Part shown: positions 58,134 to 64,000 of the stretch, one piece after another
How the letters are laid out: every line of letters starts with the position of its first letter
How positions within the stretch are numbered: the first letter of the stretch is position 1
The notes under the pieces: model-generated
Database searches by the model: none
Told to the model about the DNA's origin: nothing
The model's input: the letters and a program-made list of their open reading frames with translations, nothing else
Translations under genes and position numbers: made by a program
Source: Streptomyces albireticuli
GTDB lineage: Bacteria > Actinomycetota > Actinomycetes > Streptomycetales > Streptomycetaceae
Direction: 5' to 3'
NCBI RefSeq assembly: GCF_002192455.1
Contig: NZ_CP021744.1
Location: 4,993,501 to 5,057,500, forward strand
Length of the DNA stretch: 64,000 nucleotides

Positions 58134-60341
58134 ATGGCGCAGATGGCTGTGGTCGAAGGGGTCCTGGAGCGGATCACGTATGCCAATGAGGAGAGCGGCT
58201 ACACCGTGGCCCGCGTCGACACCGGGCGCGGCGGCGGCGACCTCCTCACGGTCGTCGGCTCCCTGCTCGGCGCGCAGCCGGGCGAGTCCCTGCGGATGGA
58301 GGGCCGCTGGGGCTCCCACCCGCAGTACGGCCGCCAGTTCACCGTCGAGAACTACACGACGCTCCTGCCCGCCACCATCCAGGGCATCCGCCGCTATCTG
58401 GGCTCCGGCCTGATCAAGGGCATCGGCCCGCGCATCGCCGACCGCATCACCGAACACTTCGGCACGGACACCCTGGACGTCATCGAGCGGGAGCCGAAGC
58501 GCCTGATCGAGGTGCCCGGACTCGGCCCCAAGCGGACGAAGATGATCGGCGCCGCCTGGGAGGAACAGAAGGCCATCAAGGAGGTCATGGTCTTCCTCCA
58601 GGGTGTCGGCGTCTCCACCTCCATCGCCGTCCGCATCTACAAGAAGTACGGCGACTCCTCCATCTCCGTCACCCGCAACCAGCCCTACCGGCTGGCCGCC
58701 GACGTCTGGGGCATCGGCTTCCTCACCGCCGACCGCATCGCCCAGGCCGTCGGCATCCCGCACGACAGCCCCGACCGCGTCAAGGCGGGTCTTCAGTACG
58801 CCCTTTCCCAGTCCACCGACCAGGGGCACTGCTTCCTCCCCGAGGAGCGGCTGATCGCCGACGCGGTCAAGCTCCTCCAGGTCGACACCGGCCTCGTCAT
58901 CGACTGCCTCGCCGAACTGGCCGCCGAGGAGGAGGGCGTGGTCCGCGAGACCGTGCCCGGCCCGGACGGCGGCGAGCCCGTCACCGCCGTCTACCTCGTC
59001 CCCTTCCACCGGGCCGAGATCTCCCTCGCCGCCCAGCTGGGCCGGCTGCTGCGGACCGGGGAGGACCGGCTCGCCGCCTTCCAGGACGTCCGGTGGGACA
59101 AGGCCCTGGCCTGGCTCGCCGGCCGCACGGGCGCCGAGCTGGCCCCCGAGCAGCGGGAGGCCGTGCGGCTCGCGCTCTCCAGCAAGGTCGCCGTGCTCAC
59201 CGGCGGCCCCGGCTGCGGCAAGTCCTTCACCGTGCGGTCCGTCGTCGAACTGGCCCGCGCCAAGAAGGCCAAGGTCGTGCTGGCCGCGCCCACCGGCCGG
59301 GCCGCCAAGCGGCTCGCCGAGCTCACCGGTGCCGAGGCGTCCACCGTGCACCGGCTCCTGGAGCTCAAGCCCGGCGGCGACGCCGCCTACGACAAGGACC
59401 GGCCGCTGGACGCCGACCTGGTGGTGGTCGACGAGGCGTCCATGCTCGATCTCCTGCTGGCCAACAAGCTCGTCAAGGCCGTGCCGCCCGGGGCCCATCT
59501 GCTGCTCGTCGGCGACGTCGACCAGCTGCCGTCCGTCGGCGCCGGCGAGGTCCTGCGCGACCTCCTCGCCCCCGGCAGCCCCGTCCCGGCCGTGCGCCTC
59601 ACCCGGATCTTCCGGCAGGCGCAGGAGTCCGGAGTGGTGACCAATGCGCACCGCATCAACTCCGGTACGCCGCCCCTCACTCAAGGGATGACGGATTTCT
59701 TCTTCTTCGTCGAGGAGGACACCGAGGAGGCGGGCCGCCTCACCGTGGACGTGGCGGCGCGCCGGATCCCCGCGAAGTTCGGCCTCGATCCGCGCCGCGA
59801 CATCCAGGTGCTGGCCCCCATGCACCGCGGCCCGGCCGGCGCCGGCACCCTCAACGGCCTGCTCCAGCAGGCCGTCACCCCCGCCCGCCCCGACTTGCCG
59901 GAGCGGCGCTTCGGCGGCCGCGTCTTCCGCGTCGGGGACAAGGTCACCCAGATCCGCAACAACTACGAGAAGGGCGAGAACGGCGTCTTCAACGGCACGG
60001 TGGGCGTGGTCACCGCCCTGGACACGGTGGAGCAGCGGCTGACCGTCCGCACCGACGAGGACGAGGAGGTCGGCTACGACTTCGACGAACTCGATGAGCT
60101 GGCCCACGCGTACGCCGTGACCATCCACCGCTCGCAGGGCAGCGAGTACCCCGCCGTGGTGATCCCCGTCACCACCGGCGCCTGGATGATGCTCCAGCGC
60201 AATCTCCTCTATACCGCAGTGACTCGGGCAAAACAGCTCGTAGTGCTCGTAGGGTCCCGTAAGGCTCTGGGTCAGGCGGTGCGCACGGTCTCCGCGGGGC
60301 GCCGCTGCACGGCCCTGGACCACCGGCTCGCGGGAGGGTGA
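58134..60341 (+). CDS. RecD2-type SF1B DNA helicase
   Basis: A 735-residue protein from ATG 58134. There is no ribosome site, and a TACCGT box 7 bases upstream suggests a leaderless mRNA. An N-terminal OB-like region and helix-hairpin-helix repeats (LIKGIGPRIADRIT and LIEVPGLGPKRTKMIG) lead to the helicase core. The core has Walker A LTGGPGCGKSFT (about residue 360), VVVDEASMLDLLL, LVGDVDQLPSVGAG, and the C-terminal VTIHRSQGSEYPAVV and LLYTAVTRAKQLVV. RecD2 helicases act in DNA repair without RecBC. It is unrelated to the Upf1-like helicase at 7645. A terminator follows. Confidence 0.9.
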   Translation: MAQMAVVEGVLERITYANEESGYTVARVDTGRGGGDLLTVVGSLLGAQPGESLRMEGRWGSHPQYGRQFTVENYTTLLPATIQGIRRYLGSGLIKGIGPRIADRITEHFGTDTLDVIEREPKRLIEVPGLGPKRTKMIGAAWEEQKAIKEVMVFLQGVGVSTSIAVRIYKKYGDSSISVTRNQPYRLAADVWGIGFLTADRIAQAVGIPHDSPDRVKAGLQYALSQSTDQGHCFLPEERLIADAVKLLQVDTGLVIDCLAELAAEEEGVVRETVPGPDGGEPVTAVYLVPFHRAEISLAAQLGRLLRTGEDRLAAFQDVRWDKALAWLAGRTGAELAPEQREAVRLALSSKVAVLTGGPGCGKSFTVRSVVELARAKKAKVVLAAPTGRAAKRLAELTGAEASTVHRLLELKPGGDAAYDKDRPLDADLVVVDEASMLDLLLANKLVKAVPPGAHLLLVGDVDQLPSVGAGEVLRDLLAPGSPVPAVRLTRIFRQAQESGVVTNAHRINSGTPPLTQGMTDFFFFVEEDTEEAGRLTVDVAARRIPAKFGLDPRRDIQVLAPMHRGPAGAGTLNGLLQQAVTPARPDLPERRFGGRVFRVGDKVTQIRNNYEKGENGVFNGTVGVVTALDTVEQRLTVRTDEDEEVGYDFDELDELAHAYAVTIHRSQGSEYPAVVIPVTTGAWMMLQRNLLYTAVTRAKQLVVLVGSRKALGQAVRTVSAGRRCTALDHRLAGG

Positions 60342-60428
60342 GGAGGTGTCTCCCGGGGGCGCCCGGAGGTGGGATTCGTCTCTAGACGGTTTACCAACCG
60401 GGGCGAACGGGGCAGTATGGCCAGGCTG

Positions 60429-60450
60429 GGCGGCACTGAGTGCCGCCTTT
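60429..60450 (+). terminator. Terminator of recD2
   Basis: GGCGGCACT-G-AGTGCCGCC followed by TTT, 88 bases after the stop codon. It lies just upstream of the citrate synthase promoter region. Confidence 0.75.
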
Positions 60451-60472
60451 AGGCCCTATGGCCGACCCCGAG

Positions 60473-60482
60473 TGCACGTGCA
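60473..60482. promoter_or_regulatory. 10-bp palindrome before citrate synthase
   Basis: TGCACGTGCA is perfectly self-complementary and lies 73-82 bases before the start codon. No known consensus is assigned. Confidence 0.3.
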
Positions 60483-60554
60483 TCGTCCAAATGGGGGAAG
60501 GTAGGGGTAGTCAGGGCACCTCGAAGAAGAGGCACAACGTCGGTGAGGGATGAC

Positions 60555-61841
60555 GTGAGCGACAACTCTGTAGTACTGCGGTACGGGGACGGCGAATACA
60601 CCTACCCGGTGGTCGACAGCACCGTCGGCGACAAGGGCTTCGATATCGGCAAGCTCCGCGCCCAGACCGGTCTGGTGACCCTGGACTCCGGTTACGGCAA
60701 CACCGCCGCGTACAAGTCCGCGATCACCTACCTCGATGGTGAGCAGGGCATCCTGCGCTACCGGGGTTACCCGATCGAGCAGCTCGCCGAGCGCAGCACG
60801 TTCCTGGAGACGGCGTTCCTGCTGATCAACGGCGAGCTCCCCAGCGTGGACGAGCTGGCCTCCTTCAAGGGTGAGATCACCCAGCACACGCTGCTGCACG
60901 AGGACGTCAAGCGCTTCTATGACGGCTTCCCGCGGGACGCCCACCCGATGGCCATGCTGTCGTCCGTGGTCAGCGCGCTGTCGACGTTCTACCAGGACAG
61001 CCACAACCCGTTCGACGAGCAGCAGCGCCACCTCTCCACGATCCGGCTGCTCGCCAAGCTGCCGACGATCGCCGCGTACGCCTACAAGAAGTCGGTCGGC
61101 CACCCGGTGGTCTACCCGCGCAACGACCTGGGCTACGTCGAGAACTTCCTGCGCATGACCTTCTCGGTGCCCGCCGCCGAGTTCGACCTGGATCCGGTCG
61201 TCGTCAACGCCCTCGACAAGCTGCTGATCCTGCACGCGGACCACGAGCAGAACTGTTCGACCTCCACCGTGCGCCTGGTCGGCTCCTCGCAGGCGAACAT
61301 GTTCGCCTCGATCTCCGCCGGCATCAGCGCCCTGTGGGGCCCGCTGCACGGTGGCGCCAACCAGTCGGTCCTGGAGATGCTGGAAGGCATCAAGGCCAAC
61401 GGCGGCGACGTCGACTCCTTCATCCGCAAGGTGAAGAACAAGGAGGACGGCGTCCGCCTGATGGGCTTCGGCCACCGGGTGTACAAGTCCTTCGACCCGC
61501 GCGCGAAGATCATCAAGGCTGCCGCGCACGACGTCCTCTCGGCGCTCGGCAAGTCCGACGAGCTGCTGGACATCGCGCTCAAGCTGGAGGAGCACGCGCT
61601 CTCCGACGACTACTTCGTCTCGCGCAACCTCTACCCGAACGTGGACTTCTACACCGGTCTGATCTACCGGGCGATGGGCTTCCCCACCGAGATGTTCACC
61701 GTGCTCTTCGCGCTCGGCCGGCTCCCCGGCTGGATCGCCCAGTGGCACGAGATGATCAAGGAGCCGGGTTCCCGCATCGGCCGCCCGCGCCAGATCTACA
61801 CCGGCGTCGTCGAGCGCGACCTCCCGCTCACCCGCGACTGA
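60555..61841 (+). CDS. gltA: Type II citrate synthase
   Basis: A 428-residue enzyme. GTG 60555 is preferred over GTG 60543 because GAGGGA lies just upstream and VSDNSVVLRYGDGEYTYPVV is the normal N-terminus. Active-site segments are ILHADHEQNCSTSTVR, GPLHGGANQSVLEM with the first histidine, MGFGHRVYKSFDPRA with the second, and VDFYTGLIYRAMGFP with the aspartate. It condenses acetyl-CoA and oxaloacetate at the entry of the TCA cycle. In S. coelicolor this gene is known as citA, which is needed for normal development. A terminator follows. Confidence 0.96.
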   Translation: MSDNSVVLRYGDGEYTYPVVDSTVGDKGFDIGKLRAQTGLVTLDSGYGNTAAYKSAITYLDGEQGILRYRGYPIEQLAERSTFLETAFLLINGELPSVDELASFKGEITQHTLLHEDVKRFYDGFPRDAHPMAMLSSVVSALSTFYQDSHNPFDEQQRHLSTIRLLAKLPTIAAYAYKKSVGHPVVYPRNDLGYVENFLRMTFSVPAAEFDLDPVVVNALDKLLILHADHEQNCSTSTVRLVGSSQANMFASISAGISALWGPLHGGANQSVLEMLEGIKANGGDVDSFIRKVKNKEDGVRLMGFGHRVYKSFDPRAKIIKAAAHDVLSALGKSDELLDIALKLEEHALSDDYFVSRNLYPNVDFYTGLIYRAMGFPTEMFTVLFALGRLPGWIAQWHEMIKEPGSRIGRPRQIYTGVVERDLPLTRD

Positions 61842-61895
61842 GCCGTGCCCACGGGCGGCCGGGCCGCCCGTAGCGCAGAGAAAACAGCGCAGAGA

Positions 61896-61941
61896 AAAGC
61901 GCCCCGCTGCCGATCCCCCACGGGTCGGAGCGGGGCGCTTT
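61896..61941. terminator. Terminator of citrate synthase
   Basis: A perfect 13-bp stem (61896-61908 with 61929-61941) starting AAAGCGCCCCGCT and ending in a TTT run, with further pairing inside the loop. Confidence 0.88.
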
Positions 61942-62064
61942 CCTTACCCCGGTACGGATTCCCCCCACGGGATCCGGCCGGGAGCCGCGGTGCCGCGGTG
62001 CCGACGCGATCTGCCGGGACGCGTACGTACGGGAGGGCCGCTCAAAGCTCCCCGGGTACGTGCC

Positions 62065-62082
62065 CCGGCCACGCGTGGCCGG
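62065..62082. promoter_or_regulatory. 18-bp perfect palindrome
   Basis: CCGGCCACGCGTGGCCGG, flanked by GGTAC-type sequence on both sides. It could be a hairpin downstream of the copper ATPase or an operator. On the minus strand it lies 150 bases after that gene's stop. Confidence 0.4.
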
Positions 62083-62232
62083 TACCGTCCCCCAAGACGA
62101 TCCAGCACTGCCCGGTTAGACCCCCGACCCCCCTCAATGGTTACCTCCCAAAGGCTGTGATCTAGGTCTCCTGCCATAAGGGACGTACGAGGGCAAGGGG
62201 TGAATGTGTGGGTGTTGTGTCTCTTTTGTGGG

Positions 62233-64000
62233 CTACGTGAAGGTTCGTAGCCGCAGGCTGTTGGACACCACGAACACCGACGAGAAGGCCATCGCCGCTC
62301 CCGCGATCATGGGGTTGAGCAGGCCCGCCGCCGCAAGGGGCAATGCGGCCACGTTGTAGCCGAAGGCCCAGAAGAGGTTGCCCTTGATGGTGGTGAGCGT
62401 CCGGCGCGCCAGCCGGATGGCGTCGGCGGCCACCCGCAGGTCGCCGCGGACGAGCGTGAGGTCACCCGCCTCGATGGCCGCGTCCGTGCCCGTGCCCATG
62501 GCCAGTCCCAGATCGGCCGTGGCCAGGGCGGCCGCGTCGTTGACGCCGTCGCCGACCATCGCGACCGTACGGCCCTCGGCCCGCAGCCGCTCGACCACCG
62601 CCACCTTGTCCTGCGGCAGCACCTCGGCGATCACCTCGCCGATCCCCACCTCGCGGGCCACCGACTCGGCCACGGCACGGTTGTCGCCGGTGAGCAGCAC
62701 CGGCCGGAGCCCCAGGGCGCGCAGCTCCGCCACGGCCCGTGCGCTGGAGTCCTTGACGGTGTCCGCGACCGAGAGGGCACCGCGTGCCTCCTTGTCCCAG
62801 GCCACCGCCACCGCCGTGCGCCCCTCGGCCCGCGCGGCGGCCAGCGCCTCCGCCAGGGAGTCCGGCAGCTCGACGCCCGCCCCGGCCAGCAGCGCCTCCC
62901 GGCCCACCAGGACCTCACGCCCCTCGACGAGACCCCGCACGCCCAGCCCGGCGACGTTCCCGAAGTGCCCGACGGCCGGCAGCGCGCCGGTCCGCTCCTC
63001 GGCGCCGGCCGCCACGGCCCGCGCCACCGGGTGCTCGGAGGCGTGCTCCACCGCCCCCGCGAACCGCAGCAGGTCGCGCTCCGCCACGCCGGGCGCGGTG
63101 ACCACGTCCCGCAGTGCCATCCGGCCGGTCGTCACGGTGCCGGTCTTGTCCAGGACGACGGTGTCCACCCGCCGGGTGGACTCCAGGACCTCGGGCCCCT
63201 TGATGAGGATGCCGAGCTGCGCGCCCCGGCCCGTGCCGACCATCAGCGCCGTCGGGGTGGCGAGGCCCAGGGCGCACGGGCAGGCGATGATCAGCACGGC
63301 CACGGCGGCCGTGAACGCGGCCGTCACGTCGCCCGTGGCCAGCAGCCAGCCGGCCAGCGTGCCGAGGGCGATCACCAGCACCACGGGCACGAACACGGCG
63401 GAGATCCGGTCGGCGAGCCGCTGGACCTCGGCCTTGCCGTTCTGCGCGGCCTCCACCAGCCGGGCCATCCGGGCGAGCTGGGTGTCCGCGCCCACCCGGG
63501 TGGCCTCGACCACCAGCCGGCCCGCGGCGTTCACCGTCGCGCCGGCCACGGCGTCGCCCACGGCGACCTCCACCGGAGCCGACTCGCCGGTCAGCATCGA
63601 GGCGTCGACCGCCGAGGAGCCCTCGGTGACCACGCCGTCCGTGGCGATCTTCTCCCCGGGGCGCACGACGAAGCGGTCGCCGACGGCCAGCCGGGAGACC
63701 GGCACCCGCTCCTCGCGCCCGCCGCGCAGCACGGTCACGTCCTTCGCGCCCAGCTCCAGCAGCGCCCGCAGTGCGGCCCCCGCCTTCCGCTTGGACCGTG
63801 CCTCCAGCCAGCGCCCGGCCAGGATGAACGTCGTCACCCCGGCCGCGGCCTCCAGGTAGATGGCCGACGAGCCGTCCGTGCGCGAGACGGTGAACTCGAA
63901 GGAGTGCCGCATGTGCGGCATCCCCGCCGTCCCGAGGAACAGCGCCCACAGCGACCAGCCGAGGGCCGCGAGGGTGCCTATGGAGACCAGCGTGTCCATC
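62233..64000 (-). CDS. Copper-translocating P1B-type ATPase, C-terminal part (N-terminus outside window)
   Basis: At least 589 codons are visible; the frame runs off the right edge, so the heavy-metal-binding domain and first helices are missing. What remains is the full catalytic core: GRWLEARSKRKAGAAL, MLTGESAPVEVAVGD, the CPC metal site in LIIACPCALGLATPTALMVG, phosphorylation loop VVLDKTGTVTTGR, the SEHPVARAV histidine-proline motif of P1B pumps, and MVGDGVNDAAALATADLGLAMGTGTD. The CPC form with a downstream N-P-M segment (LLNPMIAGAAMAFSS) indicates Cu+ export. It is the only gene at the right edge and converges on citrate synthase. Confidence 0.93.
   Translation of the reverse strand, partial: MDTLVSIGTLAALGWSLWALFLGTAGMPHMRHSFEFTVSRTDGSSAIYLEAAAGVTTFILAGRWLEARSKRKAGAALRALLELGAKDVTVLRGGREERVPVSRLAVGDRFVVRPGEKIATDGVVTEGSSAVDASMLTGESAPVEVAVGDAVAGATVNAAGRLVVEATRVGADTQLARMARLVEAAQNGKAEVQRLADRISAVFVPVVLVIALGTLAGWLLATGDVTAAFTAAVAVLIIACPCALGLATPTALMVGTGRGAQLGILIKGPEVLESTRRVDTVVLDKTGTVTTGRMALRDVVTAPGVAERDLLRFAGAVEHASEHPVARAVAAGAEERTGALPAVGHFGNVAGLGVRGLVEGREVLVGREALLAGAGVELPDSLAEALAAARAEGRTAVAVAWDKEARGALSVADTVKDSSARAVAELRALGLRPVLLTGDNRAVAESVAREVGIGEVIAEVLPQDKVAVVERLRAEGRTVAMVGDGVNDAAALATADLGLAMGTGTDAAIEAGDLTLVRGDLRVAADAIRLARRTLTTIKGNLFWAFGYNVAALPLAAAGLLNPMIAGAAMAFSSVFVVSNSLRLRTFT

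Larger units (their letters stand above)
61842..62232. other. 391-bp region between citrate synthase and the copper ATPase
   Basis: It contains a duplicated 13-mer AGCGCAGAGAAAA (61872-61884 and 61886-61898), the citrate synthase terminator, an 18-bp perfect palindrome at 62065-62082, and an AT-richer stretch at 62135-62230 with no convincing frame. A small RNA in that last stretch is possible but unsupported. Confidence 0.45.

Overview
The window is a chromosomal core segment of a high-GC actinomycete, almost certainly a Streptomyces. The evidence is the extreme third-position GC, an adpA/bldH gene with a TTA codon, an ornA gene directly behind it, a cebEFG-bglC-like operon, a DasR-type operator, and hairpin terminators that mostly lack a U-tract. 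From memory, the gene order resembles the S. coelicolor block that runs from bglC/ceb (about SCO2798) through adpA, glmS and the leucine-degradation genes to citA (SCO2736) and a copper ATPase. I saw no prophage, insertion sequence, CRISPR array or large biosynthetic cluster.

Left part (1-17.3 kb): a truncated EAL phosphodiesterase, a flavin-dependent monooxygenase, an IclR regulator, tRNA-Lys, a DsbA/CcdA-like thiol redox pair behind a small secreted protein, and an AA10 lytic polysaccharide monooxygenase with a DasR-like site upstream. These are followed by a minus-strand run at 7.6-12.3 kb: a [4Fe-4S]-type RecB/Cas4-like nuclease, an unknown protein read in two frames, and a compact Upf1/Dna2-type SF1 helicase. 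I regard this run as the best candidate for an undescribed system. Two of its genes contain single-base frame breaks. A PAP2-like membrane enzyme, a histidine phosphatase, an HTH/TPR regulator and a spermidine-synthase-like protein follow.

Middle part (17.3-31.7 kb): a cellobiose-type ABC uptake operon with a GH1 beta-glucosidase (no cebR regulator is present where one is expected), tRNA-His, ornA, adpA, a universal stress protein, glmS preceded by a small conserved gene and a perfect palindrome, a DUF4429 protein and a secreted GH20 hexosaminidase. Sugar-polymer use (LPMO, GH1, GH20, GlmS) is a recurring theme.

Right part (31.7-64 kb): a leucine/isovalerate degradation operon (acyl-CoA dehydrogenase, HMG-CoA lyase, biotin carboxylase, carboxyltransferase) divergent from its likely TetR regulator across a double operator. 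Beyond it lie a second acyl-CoA dehydrogenase with a TesB thioesterase, agmatinase, an orphan KdpB, a phytase-like secreted protein, a fused two-unit ABC exporter with one degenerate ATP site, and an S37 tripeptidyl aminopeptidase. The window closes with a TetR gene next to a sugar-catabolic cluster (Gfo/Idh/MocA, DUF993, two TIM-barrel isomerases), a RecD2 helicase, citrate synthase and a truncated copper ATPase.
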